Notes: a model not told the origin generated them from the letters alone. Positions 45,797 through 58,800 are shown, numbered from the stretch's first letter. The stretch: DNA of 64,000 nucleotides from Doryteuthis pealeii (GCA_023376005.1 CM042181.1:25599117-25663116); one strand, 5' to 3'. Numbers and translations are program-made.

Positions 45797-46055
45797 GGGG
45801 CCGGGTTAGCTCAGTCGGTAGAGCGTTCGGCTAGAAACCACAAGGTTCCTAGTTCGATCCCGGTCCTCGCCAACTCAGCGTTATTAGTAGCACAGGGATC
45901 TGTGCGGTAAAGTAAGGAGCTGATGGTAGGTGTGGCGCTCCACCTCAGATGCTAAAAACAATCTCCTTGGTCTAGTGCTATTGAAAAGGGGATAGACTCC
46001 CTCGCTGACTGGCTGATACCGACTTTAGGCCGCCCCGTTGACTTTACTTACTTAC
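45797..46055 (+). mobile_element. SINE family B, best preserved
   Basis: TAGCTCAGTCGGTAGAGC (A box), CTAGTTCGATCCCGG (B box) and the complete body through CTGATACCGACTTTAGG and GTTGACTTTACTTAC. The head looks like a tRNA with an Ala/Arg-type D arm, but the CCA-proximal stem does not close, so it is not a tRNA gene. Confidence 0.8.
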
Positions 46056-46615
46056 TCATCAACAATAGACTCAATGTAGAGCTTGATCTTCGAATTTCAA
46101 ATGCTTCCAAAGTATTTGGTCGGTTGAAGAGGCGAGTCTGGTTCAACAGAGACATTTCCTTGAAAACTAAATGTGCAGTATACCGCGCCACAGTTCTCTC
46201 AACCCTCCTGTACGGTGCAGATGCTCATAGTCTACATGTCTACTACATGCGTCACTTGCGCAGCATATTAAATGTCAGGTGGTGGCAACATGTTTCAAAC
46301 AGGACCATCCTGAAGAGAACTAGACTCCCTAGCATGAATGAAATACTTGTCCAACACAACCTGAGATGGGCTGGCAACTTATCAGACTTGGGGATGACAG
46401 ACTACCAAAGCAGATTCTGTACTCTCAACTGAGAGAGGGATCACGTAGAATCGGTAGACCAAAGCTCAGGTACAAAGACAACATCAAAAGAAACCTGAAG
46501 GACTTGAATATCCCCAGAGGCAGTTGGCAAGACGTAACCAGAGGCCGATTAAATTGGAGGAAAATGATTCACGTGGTGTCATCATCGGATACGATGGACA
46601 GCAAGTAGTAGTACT
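46048..46615 (+). pseudogene. Non-LTR reverse transcriptase C-terminus with one frameshift
   Basis: Frame one reads R-L-N-V-E-L-D-L-R-I-S-N-A-S-K-V-F-G-R-L, F-N-R-D-I-S-L-K-T-K, V-L-S-T-L-L-Y-G-A-D and Q-H-N-L-R-W-A-G. Near 46380 the frame shifts and continues L-I-R-L-G-D-D-R-L-P-K-Q-I-L-Y, then G-R-P-K-L-R-Y-K-D. These are the canonical C-terminal blocks of a jockey/CR1-like LINE protein. It is the least decayed retrotransposon coding fragment in the window and follows directly after a tRNA-like SINE. Confidence 0.75.
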
Positions 46616-46786
46616 CATACTCTCCGCCGACTCTCCATTACATAAGCATATGTATTATCACAATACCTATGTATGTATTTATCAGTTAAAATTCTGCTTG
46701 TTACTAGTAGCTGCTAACGGCCGAGAAGGGTTAAGGAATGAACAATCAGTCGGATTTCGCTCTCGGCTAGTAGTCGCGAAGTCTAA

Positions 46787-46829
46787 CTATACTGAAGAGA
46801 CGTGAAGCGTCGGAACACGGTGTCTATAT
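46787..46829 (+). ncRNA. Hammerhead relic with a single core change, beside (TA)n
   Basis: CTGAAGA at 46792-46798, a 4-bp stem II GACG/CGTC (46799-46811), then GGAA where GAAA is expected (A13 to G). Stem III is ACA/TGT with loop CGG, with GTC at 46822-46824. Stem I is TATA with TATA of the adjoining microsatellite. A13 is invariant in active hammerheads, so this copy is probably inactive. Confidence 0.5.
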
Positions 46830-46834
46830 ATATA

Positions 46835-46866
<32 letters not shown>
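46824..46866. repeat. (TA)n beside the hammerhead relic
   Basis: Interrupted TA run that begins at the predicted ribozyme cut site and provides stem I pairing. Confidence 0.9.
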
Positions 46867-46871
<5 letters not shown>

Positions 46872-46874
<3 letters not shown>

Positions 46875-46946
46875 TGAAGGCAATTACAATGCGTATTTCA
46901 ATAATTATCGAATTTTATACGATATAAGCATTGTAATTGCCTTCAA
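46872..46946. repeat. Hairpin after (TA)n, downstream of the hammerhead relic
   Basis: GAAGGCAATTACAATGC is mirrored by GCATTGTAATTGCCTTC with ~35 nt between. Together with the relic at 46787 and the intervening (TA)n it probably forms one decayed element. Confidence 0.65.
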
Positions 46947-46949
46947 AAA

Positions 46950-47446
46950 TATAAATAATAATATACTTAACAATGCTTCAAAAGCAAATTATCAAATACT
47001 ATTTTATATATATAATTTTATACTAGTATAAAAACAAATCTACATTGAAATGGGAAAGAGAGCCTCCACCTATAGAGCAGGTGACATTTTGTCTTCTCGG
47101 TATGGGTATAAGCTTGATATCACCATTTACCCCCATGCTATAAAATTGATAAATAAAAAATCAGAGATATTGAACGGATATAGGCAACAAAATAGAATGC
47201 TGCTTATTCATTAACTGTTTATTTGTTTTGTTTTGTTTCCTACTCTATGATAATTTTGCATTTATATTTTATGTATTTATTCTTGTGTTCCAATAATTTT
47301 TCTATCAGTTTCTATGATTAAATTTTCCATTATTGGTAAAACCTGGATAATAATCTATCTTTTATTTGGTTCTTTAAATCGATTCTACGTTGTAGCACTT
47401 TGTAGTGCTAATCGTTCGTATCTATTCTTTTTCTAACTGGTCATTC

Positions 47447-47494
<48 letters not shown>

Positions 47495-48069
47495 ATTCAT
47501 TTCATTATTTAACACAATATTCCATACTTGACCCATTCGCTCATTTTGAGGAGTTAACTCTTTTCGGTTTTCACCGATTTCTTTCTTCTTCCCCCAAACA
47601 ATAACAATGAAAACACATTTCATTCAAACATCAACAAGTTTTAAGATTATTAATAACATTTCATTCTTTGCAATACAAATCATACCCATCCACCAAAACT
47701 TTCAAAATTTTTTTTTAACTGTCTCTAACGGCCTCTGCGTTCCTAACTATTTAAAAAATATTCTTTTTTCTCGAACATTTAAAATTCTATTCTTGTCTTC
47801 AACGATTTTTATATCCACTCAAAAAATAAAAAATCACTATGATGAAGGTCGTAAAAAATCTCTGTGTACGGAACATTTTATACATTTTTCCTATTATCAT
47901 CATCATCATCATTTCAACTCCATCTGATTATTTTAATAATAATAATAACGTAAATCCGTATACATTTTGATAAACAGACCGAAACACATGTGTAAGTGAT
48001 ATCGATTAAAAGTGATATCGATAAAATTCATTTTTATCCATCTACATTTCTTTTCTTTACTCATTTTTC

Positions 48070-48116
<47 letters not shown>

Positions 48117-50060
48117 AACAAATAAGAACAATGTATGTATAGAAAGAGTGCTCAATACTATGATAGCAGAGCAGGTTTAAGACCTAAAATATAAGATTAG
48201 GGATACTATATTACCGTTACTCAAGTTTCCTGTATATAATTCAATCCTCAGACGGGAGAATAGTAAAAAGTTGTTAACTAAGCGTTTGTATAGCGTGATG
48301 TGTGTTCACGCGGTTGTCTCCTTTTACACGAGACATTCACTTGAAAACATAACGGGCTTAGTTATTATTGTACATGACATTCGGATGCCATATAAGAATA
48401 AATAAGGAATTAATAAAAAAGAATTATAAAAAGTATATATATATAATAAAAATAATTAATAGATTTATTTGCTTTTTTTGCTTTCCTCTTTTTTTTTCTT
48501 TTTTCTTCTCTTGTAGTAAAATAGAGGGGTATAACATATAGGATTAATTGGGTTCAATTGGTAGGCGACACTAGAGAAATTTGTTGTCATGTCTACATTT
48601 TGAAACTAATTCACTTCGTTTGTTCAGAACATTTCTATCAGCATTTTGTAGAATACATCATTTTTTTCTAGATACAGCCTGCAGTTATATTGACTTCTTT
48701 TTATAAGCATGGGATTTTCTCCCAATCTCCCATTTTATTATAGGGTCTTTGCCCATTACGTATTTATATACCATACATGTTTTGACATAGGTATTATTGC
48801 AATATTTCTGTTTCAACAACTTGGATTATACTATTTGTTTTTAATTCAGTTCTACGGTAGAGATGTATATTTTTTCACCACTAATGTTCTCGTTTTCCTT
48901 GATGGTGCCCTGTATATGATGTTGTTTATTAAACGATTATCATTCAATGAATAGTTGACTCTATCATTGCAGTCTTATCTTTTAGTCAGATTATTGTCCT
49001 TTTCGTTTGATATTCTTAAAATGTTTAATTTTTAATATTGTTCATGCAACAATAACTAATTTAAAAATTATTTTCATTGAAAAAGTGTAGAGGATTTTCC
49101 AATGTTTTTTTTTCTTTAATTGGAAAAGTTTTTTCCCCATGTTTGTTTTGACAGTTTTACTGTAAGGGGTGTTGAACCATATGATATTTTTTATTTTCAA
49201 TCTTTTATTATCAATGTTATTATTTTGTGTGTAATTCAGGTTGAAGTATAATCTGATATTTTTAGGACACTTTCATATATATTTTAAGCTATGAATTTTA
49301 GAAAATCCAATGATTTTTCTCCCTTGCACAATTCACCTTAATGCCATTAGTATCATCAAAACATAATAATTCATCATCACGGTAAAGTCTGAAATTTTCT
49401 TTATTGAACCATTTTACATCGTAGGAATATACATACGATTTCGCATGTCTCAGCGCCACAAAAACTTCCTATACTAATGCCAAATAAATTAGTATTTTTT
49501 TTATAGCCCAAATTGAGTTTTGGTAAAAAAGGGAAGGACTGTAAAATTATTCATATCAAACTGAATGAATACACACTTTTATTTTATATTCCATGTAACC
49601 AATCAGTTCCATGTTTTGTATTTTTCCATTGATTCACATTTATTGTACTCCTCAATTTATCTAAAATATTAAACAAGATTGTTTTGCCGTTTCTTCCTAT
49701 TTGGTTTTTAGTTTGGTTAAAAAGTTTGCATTTTGGGTTGGTTTCGAAGTTTGTTTTAATGGTTTTTGATGTTAATGAAAGCTGTTTTTTTTAAATTTTA
49801 TTAATGCCGTTATCAATTTTTAATTTTGCTGCGATGTTTGTGTGTGTGTGTGTGTGTGTGTGGATGATATTCAACAAAATTGGGAAGTCAAACGTACATA
49901 TAAAGATTTGCGTATATACTTTTTACATATACGAAGTGAAAAAGGAAGATCATACCAGTGAGACCGGGTATGAGGTCTTCGAATCAGTAAAGATCAGACT
50001 AACAAGGCAAAGAAATGCCGAAATAAATGTATAACTATACCAATTTATCCATTTATTCAT
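46950..50060. other. AT/T-rich intergenic DNA
   Basis: Microsatellites only. The open frames at 47607-47927, 48709-48954 and 49804-50034 have random composition and no motif. Confidence 0.6.
47450..47491. repeat. (TA)n microsatellite
   Basis: Pure TA run in AT-rich DNA; another is at 48075-48113. Confidence 0.95.
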
Positions 50061-50087
50061 TTATATATATATATATATATATATATA

Positions 50088-50343
50088 TGAGGAAAGAGGA
50101 TTGGAATAAATCCAACAGAATGTAGTAGAGATATGAGGAACACAAGGACAAAACTCAGACAAACGTATGTAGGATATATTTCGCTAGAGCTTTGAGCTCA
50201 GCATCATCAGTCGTTTTATTTAAAACACTTGTATGATACCTTGGATAATCGATAAAACGACTGATGATGCCGAGCTCAAAGCTCTAGCGAAATATATCCT
50301 ACATACGTTTGTCTGAGTTTTGTCCTTGTGTTCCTCGTATCTC

Positions 50344-50345
<2 letters not shown>
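50088..50345. mobile_element. Foldback element in (TA)n, related to 24316-24545
   Basis: Arms share AAAACTCAGACAAACGTATG and TAGGATATATTTCGC. The loop side carries CTGATGATGCCGAGCTCAAA and then GCGAAA. The arm sequence is clearly homologous to the 24-kb element, and the (TA)n setting is the same. Confidence 0.8.
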
Positions 50346-50385
<40 letters not shown>

Positions 50386-50694
50386 CTGTTGGGGTGATTA
50401 TTTACAGTGTTATGGATTACCATTACGAACTTATCTCGTTGGGTATATTAATATAACAGACATTTGTACAGATAAAGACATTGGGGATCAAAGTCTTTTC
50501 ATTTTTGGTCGTCTGATATTTAAGCCGTGACAATAATCTAAAAGTCAGAAACTGGATTAGTGACCTGGATCAATGGATGAAAAGAATTATTGGCTCCTTA
50601 ATCCATTCCATTCATCCATTTATTCCAGACAGAAATCAGACAATCTTAACCAGACAATTGTTTTAAAGCTCAACATCTCAAAAATAAAGAAATC

Positions 50695-50872
50695 GGTTAT
50701 TTCCTATAAGTCGAACATAAACAAAGGGGAACCACCCTTGACTGATAAATTATTGATTTATTTATTGATCTACTAGGGAAAAAGAAGTTAGGGTTAGTTT
50801 AATGGGAAAATAAATAATTCATCAGTCAAGAGTGGTTCTCCTTTGTTTATGTTGCAGTTATAGGAAATAACC
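50695..50872. mobile_element. MITE copy 3 (GGTTATTTCC ends), 8-bp duplication AAGAAATC
   Basis: 178 bp, with GGTTATTTCCTATAA at the left and TTATAGGAAATAACC at the right. Flanked by AAGAAATC at 50687-50694 and 50873-50880. Confidence 0.87.
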
Positions 50873-51529
50873 AAGAAATCTATTGGAGTGCTTATTTCCA
50901 AGTTACAGAGTACTATTATGAAAATATCTAGCGGATTATATGAATAAAACAGCACATTTGAGCTATAATGCTTTGATTCATTTAATGACACTAAAAAAAA
51001 TGAAACTTTTGCTACTTAGAACACTTGGTACATTGCGCCCTCGGGCACAGTCTAATTAGCCAACCGCTCAATCCACATATCTTTATAATCAATAGTTTAT
51101 TTAAATACAGTTTTGAATATTATCATTGTTGCACTCCATTTGTTATAATGGTGTCGTTTCGTTTAAATTTGTCTATGCGTGTCAATTAAAGACAGAAATA
51201 TTTTGTTTCCTTTTTGAAACAAAAAGAAATTTAAATTTTGAAAAATGAAAAAAAAATGTTTCATACAATTTATAAAAATCTTTATCAAGCTGATAGAACA
51301 ATTTAGAATAAGGAAAAAATATTAGAATTGACATCGACTTGGGGAATCAAATGAAAATTGTACATAACAGTTTGAAAGAAACAAATTTTCAAAAGGTGAA
51401 AGAAGGATAACCAAAAATGAGAAAATTGACACAAGAATAAACAATCAAAATATCAAATGTGCCAAGTTTAATTTCAATTACATTCTATCACAACTACCCA
51501 GACTTTTATTGGGAGAGTCACCGAGACGT

Positions 51530-51855
51530 TGTGAGCAACATAGTGGACTGCAACTTCGACACCAGCATATGCTTACTAGACCTTCGGGTCCTGTTGTTCA
51601 CTGACTTCAGCCATTGGACCGGTAAGATATATAATACTGGCGTGAATCCCAGGAGCCCCCCCCCCCTAGTAACACCTGGCCCCTCGTTTGAAACGGACAA
51701 GGCTGGGTGTATTTCCCAGTGCCTGAGGCACCTCAAAAGAGGAATGCCGAGAGGATACATTCACTGTTTAACACACCCCGCATGACCTTCGCTTTGTGCC
51801 GTGGCTTCCCACATACATTGGACTTTATGTTCATCTGACATGGTGGGATGTCGGG
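51530..51855 (+). repeat. Decayed repeat, possibly retroelement-derived
   Basis: CCGCATGACCTTCGCTTTGT and GTGGCTTCCCACATACATTG relate it to 31905-32100. A ~100-codon open stretch has no recognisable motif. It is followed directly by a SINE. Confidence 0.35.
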
Positions 51856-51857
51856 AA

Positions 51858-52060
51858 ATAACTGCTGGACGTAGTAAGTTCGAACTCTAGTATCGCAATT
51901 ACGTTTATTTTCGGACTAATACCTTGGGAAAGGTATGAACCCTTTCATATTCCCAGCTATGAGTTAATAGTACTATTAGTGTTCTTTTATAAAGATGACT
52001 TTGGAATTAAATGACCCACGAAAGTTGATATGCCCTTAAACAAATAAAGCAAACAAAACC
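51858..52060 (+). mobile_element. SINE related to family A, variant 3' part
   Basis: GACGTAGTAAGTTCGAACTC (B box-like), GACTAATACCTTGGGAAAGG, then ATTAAATGACCCACGAAAGT, the same 3' part as at 16425-16640. Confidence 0.65.
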
Positions 52061-52069
52061 ATTGTATAA

Positions 52070-52435
52070 TTAGGCGATCTGGGTAGTTACAATAAAAAGT
52101 AACTGAAATTAAGACGAAAGAAAATTTGATCTAAAATTGATAATAATAGTTTTGTTTTATCTCGTAGTAAAATTAAAAACAATATAAAAGGTATCTTACT
52201 TTTGTTCCTGTTTGTTTTAACTGCAAAAGAAAAAGTAAATAATATATGTAACAAGAAAATAAACAGTATTTAAAAATTTTTTTTATTAGCTTCGTTTAAC
52301 TAAATATACAAAGATTTTCGATTCTTTATCTTTCAACAAATCCTTTTTATCTTTAACTTTTTCTAATTCAAAGTCTTTCCAACCAACACTATCAATTAGA
52401 TAATCATAGATCAATAATCTTGTTTGTAACTATAT
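52070..52435. other. AT-rich intergenic DNA
   Basis: Nothing recognised. Confidence 0.6.
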
Positions 52436-52439
52436 ATGT

Positions 52440-52656
52440 AGTAGTAAAGTAGGTACAATGACTTATTGTCGGTATCAGCCGGGCAGCGAGGGAGTTTATC
52501 CCCTTTTCACTAGCGCTAGGCAAAGGAGATTGTTTTATGTATGGGGTGGAGGTCTACACATGCCATGAGCTCCCCACTTAATCACACAGATCCAAATAGT
52601 GCTACTCATGCGCTGAGTTAGTGATTCCGAGGAGGATGCTCTACCGATTAAGCTTA
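52440..52656 (-). mobile_element. SINE family B
   Basis: TTGTCGGTATCAGCCGGGCA, CTACTCATGCGCTGAGTTAG and a degraded head ending TCTACCGATTAAGCTT. Confidence 0.75.
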
Positions 52657-52782
52657 TTAATTGCTATTTTCTTCATCTTTATATTTTGGGTTGCTTTTTT
52701 TTTTTTTTTTAAATCACAAAACACCCATGTGGTTATCTGTACAATAGAGAGGAACTGCGTGTATTGGAAATAAGAATAAACT

Positions 52783-52866
52783 TCCGGTGAGATTCGAACT
52801 CTGTTCCTCTTTTGACCCAGGTAAACGTAGTTTACCGTGCCGGCTGCTTTATCCTTCACCTACGGG
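52783..52866 (-). other. tRNA-like relic
   Basis: The reverse complement has GAGTTCGAATCTCACCGG (T-arm/B box-like) preceded by GGTGAAGGATAAAGCAGCCGG. No full cloverleaf could be drawn by eye. Lies just before the satellite array. Confidence 0.3.
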
Positions 52867-52879
52867 AGGATTATTATGT

Positions 52880-55800
52880 TCTTATTATGGCAGTGTGGGA
52901 TTTGAATTGAGATATCACGTTCGAAGGTGGCAGTGTGGTATTTCAATTAGGATATCACGCACTAAAGTGGCATTGTGGATTTCAATTGGGATATCACACT
53001 CTGAAGTGACAGTGTGGGATTTGAATCACGTTCTAATTTGGCAGTGTGGGATTTGTATTTTGATATCATGCCTTAATGTGGAAGTGTGAGATTTGGAATT
53101 GGATATCACGTTCGAAACAGTTTGGATTTCATTGGATATCACGTTCGAAGGTGGCAGTGTGGGATTTCAATTGGCATATGACGTTCGAAGGTGGCAGTGT
53201 GGAATTTCAATTGGGATATGATGTTCGAAGGTGGCAGTGTGGGCACGTTCTAAAATGGCAGTGTGGGATTTCAAATGATATATCACGTTCTAAAATGGCA
53301 GTGTGGGATTTCAATTGGGATATGACGTTCGAAGGTGGCAGTGTGGGATTTCAATTGGGATATGACGTTCTAAGGGTGGCAGTGTGGGATTTCAATTGGC
53401 ATATGACGTTCGAAGGTGGCAGTGTGGGATTTCAATGATATATCACGTTCTAAAATGGCAGTGTGGGGATTTCAAATGATATATCACGGCAGTGTGGGAT
53501 ATGACGTTCTAGTTGGCAATATGACGTTCGTTCGAAGTGGCAGTGTGGGATTTCAATTGGGATATGACGTTTCGAAAGGTGGCAGTTTGGGATTTCAATT
53601 GGGATATGACGTTCGAAGGTGGCAGTTTGGGATTTCAATTGGGATATGACGTTCGAAGTGGCAGTTTGGGATTTCAATTGGGATATGACGTTCGAAGGTG
53701 GCAGTTTGGGATTTCAATTGGATATGACGTTCGAAGGTGGCAGTTGGGATTTCAATGGATATGACGTTCGAAGGTGGGTGGGCAGGTTTTGGGATTTCAA
53801 TTGGGGGATATGACGTTCGAAGGTGGCAGTTGGATTTCAATTGGGATATGACGTTCCGAAAAGGTGGCAGTTTGGATTTCAATTGGGATATGACGTTCGA
53901 GGTTGGCAGTTTGGGATTTCAATTGGACTATGACGTTTCGAGGTGGCAGTTTTGGGTATTTCACTTGGGATATGTACGTTCGAAAACGTTGCAGTTTTAA
54001 GGATCGCAATTGGGACTTGCGTCTCGAATGGTGGCTGAGTTGGATTTCAATTGGAGTCATGACGTTCAAGTGAGTTTGGATTTCAATTGGGAATAGACGT
54101 AATCGAAGTGTGGCAGTGTGGCGATTTCCAATTGGGGATATGACGCTTCCGCAAGGTGCAGTTTGGGGATTCTTCAATTGGGATATGTGTACGTTTCGAA
54201 GGTGGCCCGAGTGTGCGGGATTGTCAAATTTGGATATGACCGTTCGAATGGTGGCAGTGTGGGATTTTAATTGGCATATCACGTTCGAAGGTGCAGTGGG
54301 GAATTTCAACATTGATATTGATGATCCGAACGGTTGCAGTGTCGGGATTTCAACAATGATATTTCACGTTCTAAAATAGCAGTGTGGGATATTCACAAAT
54401 GATATTATCACGTTCCTAAAATGGCAGTGTGGGATTCAAATGATATATCACGTTCTCAAATGACTGTGTGGGGATTTCAATTGGGATACTGACGTTCGCA
54501 AAAGTGCGCAGTGCTGCAATTTCAATTGGGATTCGACAGTTCTCCAAAGTCGCATGTGGGATTTTCAATTGGTATATGACGTTCGAACCTGGCAGTGGGG
54601 ATTTCAATTGCATATAGACGTTCGAAGGTTGGCAGTGTGGGGATTTCAAATGATATATCACGTTCTAAAAGTGGCAGTAGTGGGATTTTCAATGATATAA
54701 TCACGTTTCTGAAAATGGCACAGTGTGGGATTTCAAATGAATATCACGTTTACATAAAATGCAGTTGGGATTTTCAAATGATATATCCCACGCTTCTAAC
54801 AATGGCAGTGTGGGATTTCAAATGATATATTCACGTTCTTCAAATGCCAGTGGGGATTTCAAGATGATATATCAGTTCTAAAATGGCATGTGGGGGATTT
54901 TCAAATGATATATCAGGTTCTAAAATGCCAGTGTTGGGATTTCAAATGATATAATCAGTTCTATAAAATGCGCAGTGTGGGATTTCAAATGATTAATCAC
55001 GTCTAAAATAGGCAGTGTGGGATTTCAAATGATTATTTCACGTTCGCTAAATTGGCAGCCATTGTGCGGATTCAAACATGACTCTTATTCTGAGCGTTCC
55101 TAAAAATGGCAGTGTGGGATTTCAATGTACGTTATAGTCAGGTCTAACAAAACGCCTCAGTGTGGCACATTCAAATGATATATCAGGCTTCTAAAATGGC
55201 AGATGTGGGATTTCAAATGATAATCAGGTTCTAAATGGCAGTGGGATTCAAATTGATATATTTCAGGTTCTAAAATGGCAGTGTTGGTGATTCTCAAATG
55301 ACTATATCACCGTTCTAAACAAATTGGCAGTTGGAGATTTCTAACATCGATAGTATCACTTTCTAAGAATGGCACGCAGCAGTGTGGGATTTCATAATTA
55401 TGATATAATCACGTTCTAAAATGGCCAGTTGTGGATTATTTCAAATGATATATTCACGTTTCTAAAATGACAGTGTGGATTCATTGGGACTATGACGTTC
55501 AAATGGTGCAGTGTGGAATTCCATTGGCATAATGACTTCTAAACTGGTGGCAGTCAGTGTGGATTTCCCAATTGGGATATGACAGTTCGAACCGGTGGCG
55601 TCAGTCGTGGGATTTCAATGATATATCACCGTTTCTAAAATGGCAGTGTGGGATTCAAATGAATATCACGTCTTAAAATTGACAGATGTGGGGATTTTCA
55701 ATTGAGGATATGACGTCGGAAGTGGCAGCTGTGGAGATTGGCAAAATGATATATTACGTTGCTTAAAATCGCAGATTTGGGATATGACGTTCTAGAGTGG

Positions 55801-58800
55801 CAGTGTGGAGTTTCAATTGGGGATATGACGTTCTAAGAGTGGCAGTGTGGGATTCAATATGGATACTGGTTTTAAGGTGCGCAGTGTGGGATTTTCAATA
55901 GGATTACTGGTTTTTTTAAGATGGCACGTGTGGATTTCAATATGATATCACCGTTCCTAAGATGGCAGTGTGGGATTTCAATATTGGATATAGCGTTTCT
56001 AAGATGGCCGTGTTGGATTTCAAATATGGATATCACGTTCCTAAGATGGCAGTGTGGAATTTCAATTGGGTATACGTGTTCGAACTATTACGTGCTGGGT
56101 GGCAGTTTGTCGTATTCAAGATCTATGACGGTTCCAAAGGGCAGTTTGGGATTTCAATGGGATATGACCGTCTCGAAGGTGGCATCCAGTTTGGAATTTC
56201 AATTGGGATATTACGATATCGATAACACACAGGTGGCCAGTTGTGGGTTTCAATTGGGATATGACGTTCGAAGGTGCAGTTTGGGATTTTCAATTGGATA
56301 TGACGTTTCGGAAAGTGGCAGTTTGGGATTCAGATTGGATATGACGTTCGAAGTGGCAGTGTGGCGATTTCAATTGGGATTATGACGTTCGAAGTGCAGT
56401 GGTATTCAATTGGATCATGACGTTCGAAGTGGGGCGTTTGGGATTTCAATTGGATATGACCGTTCGAACCGGTTGCAGTGTGGAATTTCAATGCACTATG
56501 ACGTTCGAAAGGTGGCAGCTGTTGGAATTTTCAATTGGCATATGGACGTTCGAACGGTGGCAGTGTGGGATTTCCAATTTGCATATGACGTTCGAAAGGT
56601 GGCAGTGTGGGATTTCAAATTGATATTATCCACGTTCTAAAATGCAGTGTGGTGATTTCAAATGATATATCACGTTCTAAAAATGGCAGTTGGGATTTTC
56701 AAATGAATATATCACGTTCTAAATGACAGTGTGGGACTTTAAATTGGGATATGACGTTCTGAAGTTGGCAGTGGTGGTTTCACTTGCGGATATTGACGTT
56801 CGAAGGTCGGCAGTGTGGAATTTCAATTGGGATATTGACGTATCGAAAGGTGGCGTGGGGATTTTTCAAATGAAATATCACGTTCTAAAATTGGCAGTGT
56901 GGGATATGACGTTCCTAGATGGCAGTGTGGATTTCAATTGGATATGACGTATCTAGATGGCAGTGTGGGATTCAATGATATGGATATCTGGTTTTAAGAT
57001 GGCAGTGTGGGTTTCAATTGATCACGTTCTAAGATGGCAGTTTGGATTTTCAATTGGTATTTGACGTCGAAGGTGGCAGTTGTGGGATTCACATTGCGGA
57101 TATGGCGTTCGAATGGTGGCATGTGGGATTTTCAATTGGCATATGACGTTCGAAGGTGGCAGTGTGGGGATTTCAAATTGGCAGATGACGTTCGAAGGTG
57201 GCAGTTTTGGATTTCAATTGGGATATGACCTTCGAAGGTCGCAGTGTGTAATTTTCAATTGCACTATGACGGTTTCGGAGGTCGCAGTGTGTAATTTCAA
57301 TTGGCAATATGACGTTTCGAAGGTGCATGGTTGGGATTTCAATTGGCAAGACGTTCGAAGGTGCAGTTTGGGATTCAATTGGATATGACGTTCCGAAGGT
57401 GGCCATTTGGGTTTCAATTGGATATGACGTTCGAAGGCTTTAGGCATGTGGATTTCAATTGGGATTATGACGCGAGGTGGAAGTTGGGATTTCAATTGGA
57501 ATGACGTTCGAAGTGGAAGTTTGGGATTTCAATTGGGATATAATGACGTTACGAAGTGGCAGGTTTGGATTTCAAATTGGGATATTGACGTTCGAAGTTG
57601 GCAGTGTGGGATTTTCAATTGGGAATGACGTTCGAAGGTGGCAGTTTGGGATTCAATTGGGGGGGCGGAGGGGGGCGGGAGGGATATTGACGTTTCGTCG
57701 AAGTGGCAGTGGATTTCAATTAGGGATATGACTTCGAAGGTGGCAGTGTGGGATTTCCAATTGGGATATGACGTTCGAAGGTGGCAGTGTGGGATTTCAA
57801 TTGGGACTATAGCGTTTCGAAGGTGGCAAGTGTGTAATTTCAATGGGATATGACGTTCTAAGGTGCAGTGTGGGGATTCAATGGATATGACGTTCTTACG
57901 GTGGCTGTGGATTCAATTGGCAGTATGACTTCGAAGGTGCAGTGATGGGATTTCAATTGGATATGACGTCGAATGTGGCAGTGTGGGATTTCAATTGGCA
58001 TATGACGATTCCGAAGGGTGGCAGTGTGGGATTTCAATTGGCTATTATTGACGTTCGAAGGTAGGGCAGTGTGGGGTTTTCAATTGGCATATGACGTTCG
58101 AAGGTAGGCCAGTGTGGGATTTCAAATCTGATATATCACAGTTTAAAATGGGCCAGTGTGGGATTTCAAATGATTATCACGTATCTAACAATGGCCAGTG
58201 TGGATTTCAAATGAATATATCACGTTCTAAAATGCGCAGTGTGGGATTTTCAAATGAATATCACGTTCTAAAATGGCACGTTGTGGGATTTCAAATGATA
58301 TATCACGTTTAAAAATGCAGTGGGGATTCAAAATGATATATCACGTTCTAAAATTGCAGTGTGGGATTTCAAATGATATATTCACGTTCTAAAATGGCAG
58401 TGGTGGGCATTTCAAATGATTATATCACGTTCTAAAATGGCAGTGTGGATTCAAATGATATATCACGTTTCTAAAATTGGCTACGTGTGGATTTCAAATG
58501 ATATATCACGTTCAAAATAGGCAGGTGGCGATTTCAAATGGAATATCACGTTTCTAAAAATGGCAGTGTGGGATTCAAATGATACTATTCAGGTCTAAAA
58601 TGCATGTGGGATTTCAAATGTTATATCAGGTTCTTAAAAGGCAGTGTGAATTTCCAAATGGATATATCAGTTCTAACAATGGCAGGGTGGGATCTTCAAA
58701 TGATATATTCAGGTTTCTAAAATGCAGTGGGGATTCTCAAATTTGATATATCAGGGTATCTAAAATGGCAGTGTGGTGATTGTCAAATGATATAGCAGGT

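Noticed and set aside
45797..45870. tRNA gene
   Set aside because: A and B boxes are present, but the acceptor stem does not close and the same head is attached to a common body at five places, so it is a SINE.
48709..48954. 81-codon hydrophobic plus-strand frame
   Set aside because: Phe/Leu/Ile/Tyr richness is expected from T-rich DNA; no homology motif, no splice or promoter context.
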